From Plantactinospora alkalitolerans (GTDB lineage: Bacteria; Actinomycetota; Actinomycetes; Mycobacteriales; Micromonosporaceae), in NCBI RefSeq assembly GCF_015690345.1, contig NZ_JADPUN010000176.1:1-64000 (forward strand): a DNA stretch of 64,000 nt, given 5' to 3'. Positions within the stretch are counted from its first letter, which is position 1. Each line of letters opens with the position of its first letter. The notes beneath the pieces are model-generated. The model saw only the letters and a program-made list of their open reading frames with translations. It had not been told where the DNA came from and made no database searches. Positions 36,934-45,584 of this stretch are shown here, piece after piece. Position numbers and translations under genes: made by a program.

Positions 36934-37710
36934 ATGAAGCAGCCTGATGTGGCGGTGCCGGTGCCTCTTGCGGGCGCGTTGGCGGCGGACCCGGACCGAC
37001 CGGTGCTCACCTACTACGACGACGCGACCGGCGAGCGTACCGAGCTCTCCGCGTCGGCGCTCGGCGAGTGGGTCACCCGGACGACGAACCTGCTGCACCA
37101 CGGTTGTGGGTTGCGGCCGGGCGATCGGGCCGCAGTACTGCTGCCACCGCACTGGCAGACCGCCGCCGTGCTGCTCGGCACCTGGTCGGCCGGGATGTCG
37201 GTGAGTTTCGAGGGCATCGCCACGGCCGGACTGCCCCGGATCGGCGTGGGCTCGGCCGGGCCGTTCGACGTCACGTACGTGGCGCGGAACCGGGTCGGCA
37301 GCTGGCTCGAGGACGTGCCCGAGGGCCGGCACCGGTTCGTGCTCGGCTTCGCGCCGGGCGCGGCGTCGCTGGACGATGCCGACGTACCGGAGGGTTACCG
37401 CGACTACGTCGCCGAGGTACGCGGACACGACCCGAATCTGCGCCCCCACGTGCCGGTCGACCGGGCCGACGCCGCGAGTGTCGACGGCACCAGCTACGAG
37501 CAGTGGGGCAACCTGGCCCGGGAACTCGCCTCGATCCTCGACTTCCAGTTGGGCGACCGGATCCTGATCGACGCGGCCGAGCACGAGCATCCGGTGAAGT
37601 GGCTGTTGGCGCCGCTCGCGGCCGGTGCCTCGGTGGTGCTCTGCGCGAACCTCGACCCCGCCCGGCTCGCGGACCGCCGCGAGGCCGAGCGGGTGACCCG
37701 GGTGTTGTGA
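36934..37710 (+). CDS. TIGR03089 family protein
   Basis: 258 aa. It resembles the N-terminal part of AMP-forming acyl-CoA/acetyl-CoA synthetases (YDDATGERTELSASALGEWVTRTTNLL, GDRAAVLLPPHWQTAAVLLGTW) but lacks the nucleotide-binding P-loop and the C-terminal domain of the enzymes, matching the actinobacterial TIGR03089 family. It is not expected to be a full adenylating enzyme. GGAG lies seven bases before the ATG. Function unknown. Confidence 0.82.
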   Translation: MKQPDVAVPVPLAGALAADPDRPVLTYYDDATGERTELSASALGEWVTRTTNLLHHGCGLRPGDRAAVLLPPHWQTAAVLLGTWSAGMSVSFEGIATAGLPRIGVGSAGPFDVTYVARNRVGSWLEDVPEGRHRFVLGFAPGAASLDDADVPEGYRDYVAEVRGHDPNLRPHVPVDRADAASVDGTSYEQWGNLARELASILDFQLGDRILIDAAEHEHPVKWLLAPLAAGASVVLCANLDPARLADRREAERVTRVL

Positions 37711-37731
37711 GCCCCGGCTCGGTGTGCCGGC

Positions 37732-38688
37732 TCAGGGGGCGTTGGACGCGTCCGGGAGCAGGCTCGTCGTGCCGGGCAGGTACGGGTCGAGCAGGTGGGT
37801 GGCGAGCACGATCCGTTGCCAGCGGCTGATCGGCACACCGCTGGACTCGGCCAGCCGGACGACCTCGCGCCAGTCCCGCGAGCCCCGTTTCCGTACCTGG
37901 CCGAGCAGTGACGACAGTTCCCGGGCCGCCGTCCCCGAATCGCCGTACCGGCGGGCGTCGGCCGCCGCCGCCAGCTCCCACAGGGTCTGGTCCAGTTCGA
38001 GGTCGACCTCGGGAGTGGCCGCCTCCAGCCGGTCGACCAGGGCGAACGCCTCCGATCGACCGGCCGAGGACGGTCCGGTCCCACGCTCGAGGCTGCGCCG
38101 GTAGATGGCGGCCCGGGTCTCGTGGTTGCACAGCACGGCCAGTTCCCGCAGCAGGTCGGCTGGTTCGTCGGCGGCGTGGACCAGGTTCAGTTGGTAGTTG
38201 AAGCTGCCGACGTCGTAGCGGAGCTGTCCGGGCCGGCACCGGACCGGGTCGGCCGGCCCCTTTGCCGTGCTGAGCAGCAGCGACGCCGGTTCGGGACGTC
38301 CGGGCAGGGCGAGCAGCAGGAGCAGGCACTCGCACGCCGTCACGTAGAGGTCGGCGGCATCCCGGCGGTCCCGGCTGGCCGCGTTCAGGCCGTACTGCCA
38401 CAGTGCCCGGATGCCGTGCCGGTCGACCGTCACCGTCGCCGCCCAGACGATGGTGAACCCGTACGCCAGCACCCAGTGCAGCACCGCACCGAGCCGTCGG
38501 GTGACCACCGCGTCCGGCTTCAGCAGCAGCAGCGCGTGGTCGTGGCAGAACTGCTCTACACGTCCAGCGCCGATCGTGGCGAGGTCTTCGAAGCTCTCCC
38601 GAAAGTAGGTGTCCGTGGCGTACAGGGACCTTTTACGGGGGAGCTTCGACAGGAAGGCGGGTATCTCCGGGTCGCCAGGGGTGGCCAT
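37732..38688 (-). CDS. divergent nucleoside-diphosphate-kinase-like protein with helical extension
   Basis: 318 aa. Residues about 45-190 follow the NDK fold: HALLLLKPDAV corresponds to the family's LIKPD start, and GPADPVRCRPGQLRYDVG then NYQLNLVHAADEP matches the segment carrying the phospho-histidine, with the His retained. A 60-residue insertion and a helical C-terminal extension are not typical. Kinase activity is uncertain. It starts six bases after the stop of the upstream eIF2B-like gene, so the two are co-translated. Confidence 0.6.
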   Translation of the reverse strand: MATPGDPEIPAFLSKLPRKRSLYATDTYFRESFEDLATIGAGRVEQFCHDHALLLLKPDAVVTRRLGAVLHWVLAYGFTIVWAATVTVDRHGIRALWQYGLNAASRDRRDAADLYVTACECLLLLLALPGRPEPASLLLSTAKGPADPVRCRPGQLRYDVGSFNYQLNLVHAADEPADLLRELAVLCNHETRAAIYRRSLERGTGPSSAGRSEAFALVDRLEAATPEVDLELDQTLWELAAAADARRYGDSGTAARELSSLLGQVRKRGSRDWREVVRLAESSGVPISRWQRIVLATHLLDPYLPGTTSLLPDASNAP

Positions 38689-38694
38689 GCTGGA

Positions 38695-39339
38695 TCACTC
38701 ACGCAGTTCCGCGGCTCGGCGGCCAACCTCTCCCGGGGTCAGGATCTCACCGTCGAGCACCACGCCGACGAAGCTGGCGAGTGGGATGTGCTCGAACACG
38801 GGCGCGCCGAGCCGGTCGAAGACCGGTGCCGGGACCAGTTTGAGCGCGGTGGTGACGACCAGGGTCGGCAGCCGCTGCGCCAGCTCCCGGGTGCCCCGGA
38901 TGTTGAGCACCGTGGTCGGGCCGATCGCGTCGGCGCCGGCCAGCGCGATCACGGGTTCGCCGGTACGGGTCTCCGCCGGCAGTTGGGCCAGCACCTGGCC
39001 GACGATCGAGCTGCTGGGTGCGGAGGTGACCGGTCCACCCCGCTCGTCGACCCAGGTGACCGCCGCCTTCACGGTGTTCTCGACGGCATGGTCCAGTTCG
39101 GCCCGGATCCGGCGCAGCGCCTCGGCCGGCTCGTCGGAGCGTACCGCGTTGGCGATGTGCCACATCGGCGCGTAACCGGGCAGCCGGGCTGTCAGGAACT
39201 CCGTCGCCTCGTTCGCGGCGGCGGGGTCGTCGATCAGCTCGAGCAGGCCCTGGATCACCATCCGGGCCACTCCGGTGGCCCCGGCCGTGGTGACCGTGAC
39301 GGCCTCCCGCAGCGATGTCGGCAACATAGCTTGATCCAT
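38695..39339 (-). CDS. eIF2B alpha/beta/delta-like sugar-phosphate isomerase-family protein
   Basis: 214 aa. The C-terminal half shows the IF-2B family order: ALAGADAIGPTTVLNIRGTRELAQRLPTLVVTTALKLVP, then LGAPVFEHIPLASFVGVVLDGEILTPGEVG. In bacteria and archaea related proteins are ribose-1,5-bisphosphate or methylthioribose-1-phosphate isomerases. It is shorter than these (about 300-350 aa) at the N-terminus. The start at 39339 is tentative; no good ribosome-binding site is seen. It is coupled to the NDK-like gene. Confidence 0.55.
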   Translation of the reverse strand: MDQAMLPTSLREAVTVTTAGATGVARMVIQGLLELIDDPAAANEATEFLTARLPGYAPMWHIANAVRSDEPAEALRRIRAELDHAVENTVKAAVTWVDERGGPVTSAPSSSIVGQVLAQLPAETRTGEPVIALAGADAIGPTTVLNIRGTRELAQRLPTLVVTTALKLVPAPVFDRLGAPVFEHIPLASFVGVVLDGEILTPGEVGRRAAELRE

Positions 39340-39980
39340 GATGCTGGCTCTTTCCGTTCCGGGTCTGGTCCCCTGAGGACAGGGCTGTTCCCTGGCATCG
39401 AGAATGCCCGATCTGCGGGCGGTTCGGCACCAGGTTTGGTAGTTCATATCAAATGGACAACCCGGTGGGAGTGAAATGACCAAATGGCAGCGGGCGTCAG
39501 TGTCCGAACACGCGGAGTGCCCCCGCGCGGACGTCGCGCGGGGGCACTCGCTGACGGTCGGCCGGGACCCACCTCCCGACCGTCCGCCTCGGCTGGCCCG
39601 GGACCGACCGGTCAACATTCGACCTGGTCGGGCGAGGGTCGGGCCAGCCGACGATTCGATCAGCCGGCGATCTGCCCGCTGCCGGCCCGGGTCCGGACCG
39701 GGCCTGGCAGCCGGATGGTGGAGTCGAACTGGTACGAGTGGTACGGATGCGGTTCGATCACCGGGCCGGGCGTCTCCGGTGCGCCGGAGTTGTCGAAGAC
39801 GCTGTTCCACCCGCATTTCGGAAAGCGCTTTCCCGGGTCACGATAGGAGCCGGCCACGGCCGTGTCAATGAATCCCGTCTATGTTCCCCGGCCGGACCGG
39901 CAGGGCCGCCGACCGCCCCGACCCGGACCCACTACCCGGAAGGTGGGCGGCAGGGTCGGCACTGTGCCAGGATCCTGGGC
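39340..39980. other. 640-bp intergenic region with hairpin, palindrome and orphan reading frame
   Basis: It contains a strong hairpin (39495-39556), a 65-codon minus-strand open frame at 39660-39857 (NSVFDNSGAPETPG, PHPYHSYQFDST) that could be a remnant of a secreted protein but has no clear start signals, and the perfect 14-bp palindrome GGAAAGCGCTTTCC at 39820-39833, of the kind bound by LacI-family sugar repressors. No complete gene is supported. Confidence 0.4.
39495..39556. terminator. nested hairpin, possible terminator
   Basis: The inner stem GAGTGCCCCCGCGCG (39515-39529) / CGCGCGGGGGCACTC (39535-39549) is perfect over 15 bp, and an outer CGTCAG/CTGACG pair encloses it. No U-tract and no gene end immediately precedes it on the plus strand. 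Confidence 0.55.
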
Positions 39981-40226
39981 ATGGACGACAGCACGATACT
40001 GAGCCGGATCACCGAACTCGTCGACGAGGAGCACCGGCTGCGCGGCCACGCCCAGCAGGTCGAAGGCTCCAGCGACGAGGACCGGACCCGGCTACGGGAG
40101 CTGGAGGAGTCCCTCGACCAGTGCTGGGACCTGCTCCGCCGACGCCGGGCCGCCCGCCAGGCCGGCACAGATCCGGACACGACCGGGAACCGCAGCGTCA
40201 ACGAGGTCGAGAAGTACCTCCAGTGA
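39981..40226 (+). CDS. DUF2630 family small protein
   Basis: 81-aa helical protein, MDDSTILSRITELVDEEHRLRGHA then RLRELEESLDQCWDLLRRRRAARQAG, matching the DUF2630 pattern of two paired helices common in actinobacteria. Function unknown. CAGGAT (39968-39973) seven bases before the ATG suggests leaderless transcription. Confidence 0.82.
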   Translation: MDDSTILSRITELVDEEHRLRGHAQQVEGSSDEDRTRLRELEESLDQCWDLLRRRRAARQAGTDPDTTGNRSVNEVEKYLQ

Positions 40227-40263
40227 CCGGCGGCGGCCCCACCGGGCCGCCGCCGGGAACACC

Positions 40264-41223
40264 TCAACGCATCCCCGCCTCCCGCAGCAACCGCTCCGTC
40301 AGCACACCCGGGTCGACCAGGTCGCCGGACAGACCCCGCGCCGCGAACCAGGTGGCCACCACCCGTACGTCCCGGGTCAGGAACTCCCGCCCGCTCGGGT
40401 TCGCCACCACGTCCACCACCTGCGGCAGGTCGATCAGGACCAGCCGGCCGTCGTGCACCAACAGGTTGTACGGCGACAGGTCACCATGGGCCAACCCCGC
40501 CCGGGCGAGTACGACCAGCGCGTCGACGAGCTGATCCCAGAGTTGCCGCAGCGGGACCGGATCGGGCCGGAGCTGGGCCAGCCGGGGCGCGGCCAGACCC
40601 TCGACCGGATCCCCGACGAACTCCAGCATCAGCTCGGTGCCGAGCAACTGCACCGGGTACGGCACGGCGATGCTGCCGAACTCGGATCCCACCTCCCAGA
40701 GCCGGGACAGCGCGGCGAACTCGGCCGCCGCCCACTGACCGGCGATCATCTGCCGGCCGAACGCCGTACGCCCCTCCATCGCCCGGTTCTCCCGGGACCG
40801 GCGTACCCGGCGACCCTCCAGGTAACCCGCGTCCCGGTGGAAGAGCCGATGCTCCGGATCGCGGTAGCGCTTGGCGGCGAGCAGGCAGGTCCGGTCGGTG
40901 CCCGGCACACCGCGCCGGACCAGGTGCACGTCGGCTTCCTTGCCGGTCTTGAGCACGCCCAACTCGGTGTCGGTGGCGGCCAGCTCGGTGACCAGCCAGT
41001 CGGGATGCGGGGCCGGCCCGTGCACCGCCTGGTCCCAGGTCGACCAGCGGTCGCCGCTGTCCGGGCGGTCGGTGTCGGCGTTGGTGTCGAAGGCGGTCGC
41101 CGTGCCGGCGTGCCGCATTCGTTTCAGTAGTCGCGGCTCGTCGTCGTCGAAGCGGCGAGCGCTACGGCCGCCGCGAGCGCGGGCGGAGCCGAGGTGGTGG
41201 TCGTCGTAATCGCGGGTTGGCAC
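40264..41223 (-). CDS. RIO1-like serine/threonine protein kinase
   Basis: 319-aa RIO-type kinase. GKEADVHLVRRG fits the RIO nucleotide loop, a lysine follows in LLAAKRYRD, the catalytic loop is HGDLSPYNLL and the metal motif IDLPQ, all in the RIO order. In bacteria the targets are unknown. GTG at 41223 has AAGGGAA six bases upstream; a longer reading frame to 41388 lacks support. Cytoplasmic. Confidence 0.85.
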   Translation of the reverse strand: MPTRDYDDHHLGSARARGGRSARRFDDDEPRLLKRMRHAGTATAFDTNADTDRPDSGDRWSTWDQAVHGPAPHPDWLVTELAATDTELGVLKTGKEADVHLVRRGVPGTDRTCLLAAKRYRDPEHRLFHRDAGYLEGRRVRRSRENRAMEGRTAFGRQMIAGQWAAAEFAALSRLWEVGSEFGSIAVPYPVQLLGTELMLEFVGDPVEGLAAPRLAQLRPDPVPLRQLWDQLVDALVVLARAGLAHGDLSPYNLLVHDGRLVLIDLPQVVDVVANPSGREFLTRDVRVVATWFAARGLSGDLVDPGVLTERLLREAGMR

Positions 41224-41529
41224 AGCGGAATTCCCTTGGTCGAGACGGAAGAAGGCAGGCGGAAGCGGAGCACAAAGACAGCCACCGGGATCTCCTTCCA
41301 CTCGACCGGGCGATGCCCGGGATTCTGCACGACGACGGGAACCCTCGCGGGCTCCTTCGCCGACCGGCGTACGCGCCGACCCGCGCAATGTTCGTCGCCG
41401 GCTCTACCGGCCGTCAAGGTAATTTCCCGCCGCCGGCGACCCGCACCGGCATCCGGCGCGGGGGGTTAGTCCCTGTCGCTCCGCTGCGCGAAGCGGCCCT
41501 AATCGGGAGGAAGTAGGTCTATTTCCGAG
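41224..41529. other. intergenic region, nothing recognised
   Basis: About 305 bp between two minus-strand genes. I see no gene, strong palindrome or promoter I would defend; a weak CCGCT/AGCGG stem near 41480-41500 is the only structure. Confidence 0.4.
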
Positions 41530-42174
41530 TTAGGCGGCCAGCACCGTGGCGACCGCAGCGATCAGCCCGTCCACGGTCTTGGTCGGGGCGTACCGGCGTT
41601 CCATCCAGCGACGGCCCCGGTGCAGCCACACACTCGGCAGCCCCACCGCCGTGGCGCCGCCGATGTCGGCCTCGGGGCTGTCCCCCACCATCCAGGCACC
41701 GCGCAGCCGCATCCGGGCCCGCTCGGCGGCGAGCGCGAAGATCCTCGGGTTCGGCTTGCTCACGCCGACCTCTTCGGAGATCACCCAGTCCGCGAGATAG
41801 CGGTCCAGGCCGGTGTTCCTGATCTTCAGCTCCTGCTGCCGGGTCGCCCCGTTGGTGACCGCCACCGGCACCCAGCCGGCGTCGTTGGCGATCCGTAACG
41901 CACAGGCGATCAACGGATCGAGCCGGATGTAGTCCATCACACCCTCGTGCAGGGCCTCGACCAGGTCGATGGAGGGAATCCGGAGACCGTACCGGTCGCG
42001 GATCGCGTCGGCCACGTCCCATCGGTTGGTCAGGCCGTCCGCGTCCACGGAGAGCAGCCAGTCGAGGTCGCTCTCCGGGGCTCCGATCTCGGCCAGGAAG
42101 CCCTGCGCCCAGGTTCGGAATGGACCGGCCCGGTCGAGCAGGGTGTTGTCCAGATCGAGGAGCAACAGCGGCAC
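41530..42174 (-). CDS. HAD-family hydrolase
   Basis: 214-aa HAD phosphatase-type hydrolase. Motif I is DLDNTLLD, motif II AVTNGAT, motif III Lys in GVSKPNPRIF and motif IV VGDSPEADIGGA; a helical cap lies between I and II. Substrate unknown. GTG at 42174 follows TACTGT (42181-42186) by six bases on the coding strand, so it appears leaderless; longer starts would add a Cys-rich unrelated stretch. Confidence 0.88.
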   Translation of the reverse strand: MPLLLLDLDNTLLDRAGPFRTWAQGFLAEIGAPESDLDWLLSVDADGLTNRWDVADAIRDRYGLRIPSIDLVEALHEGVMDYIRLDPLIACALRIANDAGWVPVAVTNGATRQQELKIRNTGLDRYLADWVISEEVGVSKPNPRIFALAAERARMRLRGAWMVGDSPEADIGGATAVGLPSVWLHRGRRWMERRYAPTKTVDGLIAAVATVLAA

Positions 42175-42256
42175 TTGCGCACAGTACGGGACGCACCCGG
42201 TCGGACAACAGTCCCACCATGTAAACAACCGGCTTGCCCGAACTGACAACTGGTGT

Positions 42257-43150
42257 TCAGCCGGGAAACAGCAGTCGTGTCCCACCCTGATCGGCCCGTC
42301 GGTCGGCGAGCATCCGGTGCGCGTCCCGAACCCGGCGCAGCTCCACCGGGTCGAGTCGCGCCACGACCACCGCCTCGCCGTGGTCCCCGGCCCGGCCCAG
42401 TGACCGGCCCTCCGGGTCGTACACCGCCGCGCCGCCGTTGAAGCGCCACGGCGCCGCCCCGCCGACGGCGTTGGCGAAGACGACGTACATGGTGTTGTCG
42501 AGGGCGCGGGCCCGGTAGTAGAGGTCCCGGCGGTGCTCCGAGCCGACCACGTAGCCGCTGGGGCAGAGGTAACCGTGTGCCCCGTCCACCGCCGCCGCCC
42601 GACCGTGTTCCGGAAAGCAGCCGTCGTAGCAGACGCCGAGGCCGAGCCGCCATCCGTCGACCAGCAGCGTCGCGCCGCGTTCTCCGGCGGTGAACAGCTC
42701 GTTCTCGTCCGGTCCCCAGAGGTGCTGTTTGGCGTATCCGGCGCTCACCCGGCCCGACCGGTCCACCACCAGCGCCGAGCAGGTACGCCGGCCGTCCGGA
42801 TGCCGTACCGCCGCGCCGACCAGTACGACCACCCGGTGGTCCCGGGCGACGGCGGCCAGGGGATCGAGCCGGGGGTCCGCCACGACCTGCCGGTCGTCGG
42901 CGGCCACGTCGGTGCCGACCGGATCGTTCCGCAGTGCCGGCGGGTGGTACGCCGGCAGGAACAGCTCCGGAAGTACGACCAACCGGGCCCCGGCCCGGGC
43001 GGCGCGCTCGACCAACCGGGCGGCCGTGACGGCGTTGCCGGCGACATCGCCCGGCACCGCCTCGGCCTGGACGGCGGCAACCGTCAGCGGTACGACCGGG
43101 TCGTCCGGTGCCGACGGATCGTGCTGCGGCGTGGGGGTGGCATGCGTCAC
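42257..43150 (-). CDS. carbon-nitrogen hydrolase (nitrilase superfamily)
   Basis: 297-aa amidohydrolase with the complete Glu-Lys-Cys triad: Glu in VLPELFLPAY, Lys in YAKQHLWGPDE and Cys in GVCYDGCFPE. Such enzymes hydrolyse amides or nitriles such as omega-amides or N-carbamoyl compounds. The GTG start at 43150 is inferred from TACCAT (43158-43163) seven bases upstream. It is divergent from the thioesterase gene. Confidence 0.85.
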   Translation of the reverse strand: MTHATPTPQHDPSAPDDPVVPLTVAAVQAEAVPGDVAGNAVTAARLVERAARAGARLVVLPELFLPAYHPPALRNDPVGTDVAADDRQVVADPRLDPLAAVARDHRVVVLVGAAVRHPDGRRTCSALVVDRSGRVSAGYAKQHLWGPDENELFTAGERGATLLVDGWRLGLGVCYDGCFPEHGRAAAVDGAHGYLCPSGYVVGSEHRRDLYYRARALDNTMYVVFANAVGGAAPWRFNGGAAVYDPEGRSLGRAGDHGEAVVVARLDPVELRRVRDAHRMLADRRADQGGTRLLFPG

Positions 43151-43222
43151 GGCCGGAATGGTATCGGCCGGCGCCAGCCGTCCGATCTTGCGAATGTCGC
43201 CGTGCCGAGGACAATCACCGGA

Positions 43223-44020
43223 ATGCCCGACGCGTTCTACCTGCCGACCGACGATCCCGACCGGTTCGTCGCCACCGCGCACACCCAGGGTCCGTGGAGT
43301 GCCGACCTGCAACACGCGGGTCCGCCGTCCGCCCTGCTGGCCCGCGCGGTGGAACAGGTCGACACCTCGGTCGACGGACCGGCCCAGGTCACCCGGTTGA
43401 CGGTGGAGATCCTCGGCGCGGTGCCGGTCGCCGAGGTCACCGTCCGGGCCGCCCTCGCCCGGCCCGGACGTTCGGTCGAACTGGTCGAGGCGGAACTCTC
43501 CGCCGCCGGACGACCGGTGCTGCGGGCCCGGGTGTGGCGGATCCGCCGTACCCCGGTCGGCCTGCCGGCCGAGGTGATCGCCGCCCCGGTGCCGCCGCCA
43601 CCCCGGCCGGCGACACCGTCCGAGTTCACCGAGCCCCGCTGGCAGACCGGGTACCTGCGGGCGATCGAGTGGCGGTTCGTCGAGGGGCACTTCGAGCGGC
43701 CGGGTCCGGCCGCCGTGTGGGCGCGGCAACGGGTTCCGCTGGTGGCCGGCGAGGAGCCGAGTCCGCTGCAACGCACCGCGCTGCTCGCCGACTCGGGGAA
43801 CGGACTGAGCCGACTGCTGGACATGGCGGACTGGTGGTTCATCAACACCGAACTCACCGTGCACCTGCACCGGCAGCCGGCCGGGGACTGGATCTTCGTC
43901 CGGGCCGCGACGACACTGGACCAGCAGGGCTCGGGGCTGGCCGAGACGGTGCTCTCCGATGCCACCGGTCGGGTGGGGCGCGGCGCCCAGGCCCTGATGG
44001 TGGGTCGACGCGACGGCTGA
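43223..44020 (+). CDS. acyl-CoA thioesterase family protein (double hotdog)
   Basis: 265-aa tandem-hotdog protein: HTQGPWSADLQHAGPPSALLARAVE in the first domain, TRLTVEILGAVPVAEVTV, and in the second LRAIEWRFVEGHFERPGPAAVW and a final DQQGSGLAETVLSDATGRVGRGAQAL. This resembles TesB-like/4HBT_3 thioesterases that hydrolyse acyl-CoA. The ATG at 43223 has no ribosome-binding site, so leaderless is likely. Its end is 60 bp before the AcnR-type gene. Confidence 0.8.
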   Translation: MPDAFYLPTDDPDRFVATAHTQGPWSADLQHAGPPSALLARAVEQVDTSVDGPAQVTRLTVEILGAVPVAEVTVRAALARPGRSVELVEAELSAAGRPVLRARVWRIRRTPVGLPAEVIAAPVPPPPRPATPSEFTEPRWQTGYLRAIEWRFVEGHFERPGPAAVWARQRVPLVAGEEPSPLQRTALLADSGNGLSRLLDMADWWFINTELTVHLHRQPAGDWIFVRAATTLDQQGSGLAETVLSDATGRVGRGAQALMVGRRDG

Positions 44021-44028
44021 GGCGTACC

Positions 44029-44074
44029 CAAGACGTACGTACGGATTGCATAGCGGGTCACCGCCTGGCACGAT
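44029..44074 (+). promoter_or_regulatory. promoter and AcnR-type box of the TetR gene
   Basis: CAAGACGTACGTACGGATT (44029-44047) is nearly the same as 32756-32774 before acnA. It touches a -35-like TTGCAT (44046-44051); after a 17-bp spacer comes CACGAT (44069-44074), six bases before the GTG. Autoregulation is inferred. Confidence 0.6.
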
Positions 44075-44080
44075 CGGGTC

Positions 44081-44659
44081 GTGCCCAGGGTAAGCCAGAA
44101 CCAGCTCGACGCCCGCCGTCAGGAGATTCTCGGCGCGGCACGGGCCTGCTTCGCCCGACACGGCTACGAGGGCGCCACCGTGCGGCGGCTCGAAGAGGCG
44201 ACCGGGCTCTCCCGGGGAGCCATCTTCCACCACTTCCGGGACAAGGACTCACTCTTCCTCGCGGTCGCCGAGGACGACGCCGCCGCCATGGTCGAGACCG
44301 TGGCCCGCAACGGTCTGGTGCAGGTCATGCGCGATCTGCTCGAGGGCGCGACCTCGCCGGACACCACCGGCTGGCTGGGCAGCCAGCTCGAGGTCTCCCG
44401 GCGGCTCCGCACCGACCCCGCGTTCGCCAGGCGCTGGGCCGAACGCTCGGCGAGTCTGGCCGAGGCGACCCGGGAGCGGCTGGCCCGGCAGCGCGATGCC
44501 GGGGTGCTGCGCGACGACGTACCCATCGAGACGCTGGCCCGGTTCCTGGAACTGGCCTACGACGGCCTGGTGCTCCAGTTGGCCATGGCCCGCCCGGCCG
44601 GCGACCTCAGCGCCGTCCTCGACCTCGTCGAGGAGGCGGTACGGCGGCCGGGCCGCTGA
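44081..44659 (+). CDS. acnR: TetR-family regulator, AcnR-like
   Basis: 192 aa. The HTH region (ARACFARHGYEGATVRRLEEATGLSRGAIFHHFRDKDSLF) and the following domain closely follow corynebacterial AcnR, the TetR-type repressor of aconitase, by memory of that sequence. In corynebacteria and mycobacteria acnR lies next to acn; here it is 8.3 kb away, but a 19-bp box in front of both genes supports the link. Leaderless GTG start. The gene symbol is by resemblance, not proof. Confidence 0.75.
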   Translation: MPRVSQNQLDARRQEILGAARACFARHGYEGATVRRLEEATGLSRGAIFHHFRDKDSLFLAVAEDDAAAMVETVARNGLVQVMRDLLEGATSPDTTGWLGSQLEVSRRLRTDPAFARRWAERSASLAEATRERLARQRDAGVLRDDVPIETLARFLELAYDGLVLQLAMARPAGDLSAVLDLVEEAVRRPGR

Positions 44660-44766
44660 GCACCGGTTTCGACAGCAACGCCGACAACCACACCTGGCCA
44701 GGCACCTGCGGAGGCGGGAACAGTGGTGGTGGAGGAGACAATGGCGGCGGAGGTGGTGCCGGATGA
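44660..44766 (+). pseudogene. Gly-rich C-terminal remnant upstream of the MNIO gene
   Basis: In the frame ending at the TGA 44764-44766 the last 34 codons read FDSNADNHTWPGTCGGG and then a glycine-rich run, overlapping the start of the MNIO gene (ATGA type). No start codon of its own is evident; upstream the frame enters the acnR gene. It resembles the Gly/Cys-rich tail of TIGR04222 membrane proteins that neighbour DUF692 genes in other actinomycetes, so it may be the remnant of such a gene. Confidence 0.45.
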
Positions 44767-45584
44767 TTCCTGACAGCTACGGCGTGGGCATCGGCTGGCG
44801 CCCGGAGATCGCCGGATTCGTCGCCGAACTGCCCGGCCTGCGATTCGTCGAGGTGGTCGCCGAGTCGGTACCCGCCACCGGACCAGCACCACCGGCGCTG
44901 GCCGCGCTACGCGACCGGGGCGTGGCCGTCGTGCCGCACGGGGTACGACTCTCCCTCGGCGGCGCGGAGCCGGTCGAGCCGGAACGGGTCAGCCGGTTCG
45001 CCCGGGTCGCCGAACTGCTGGACGCGCCCCTGGCCAGCGAACACATCGCGTTCGTCCGGGCCGGCGGGGTCGAGGCGGGTCACCTGCTGCCGCTGCCGCG
45101 TACCCGGGAGGCGGTCGACGCGGTGGTCGCGAACGTCACCCGGGTCCAGGCCGAGCTGACCGTACCGCTCGCCCTGGAGCCGATCGCGGCGCTGTTCGAC
45201 TGGCCGGACGACGAGTTGGACGAGGCCCACTTCCTCAACGAGATCCTCGACCGGACCGGCGCGCTGCTTCTGCTCGACATCGCCAACGTCTACGCCAACG
45301 CCCACAACCGGGGCGACGATCCGCTCGACCTGCTCGACCGGCTGCCGCTGGACCGGGTCGGCTACGTACACGTCGCCGGGGGTGCCGCACACGACGGGAT
45401 CTACCACGACACGCACACCGACCCGGTGCCGGACGTGGTGCTCGAACTGGTCGCCGAACTGTCCGCCCGGCACCGGCCGCCGGCGCTGCTGCTGGAGCGG
45501 GACGGGGACTATCCACCGGCGGCGGCCCTCCGCGGTGAGCTCGACGCCATCGCCGCCGCATCCGGCCATCCCCGCGTGACATGA
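44763..45584 (+). CDS. DUF692 / MNIO family multinuclear iron oxidase
   Basis: 273-aa TIM-barrel protein of the DUF692 (MNIO) family. Candidate metal ligands are in VEVVAES, PHGVRLSLGG, SEHIAFV, LALEPI, LLLDIANVYANAHN, YVHVAGG, HDTHTDPV and LLERDGDYP, the usual order. MNIOs use two or three iron ions to modify cysteines or other residues of peptides with a partner protein. GGAGGTG lies upstream of the ATG. It overlaps the SCO6045-like gene that follows by four bases. Confidence 0.85.
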   Translation: MIPDSYGVGIGWRPEIAGFVAELPGLRFVEVVAESVPATGPAPPALAALRDRGVAVVPHGVRLSLGGAEPVEPERVSRFARVAELLDAPLASEHIAFVRAGGVEAGHLLPLPRTREAVDAVVANVTRVQAELTVPLALEPIAALFDWPDDELDEAHFLNEILDRTGALLLLDIANVYANAHNRGDDPLDLLDRLPLDRVGYVHVAGGAAHDGIYHDTHTDPVPDVVLELVAELSARHRPPALLLERDGDYPPAAALRGELDAIAAASGHPRVT

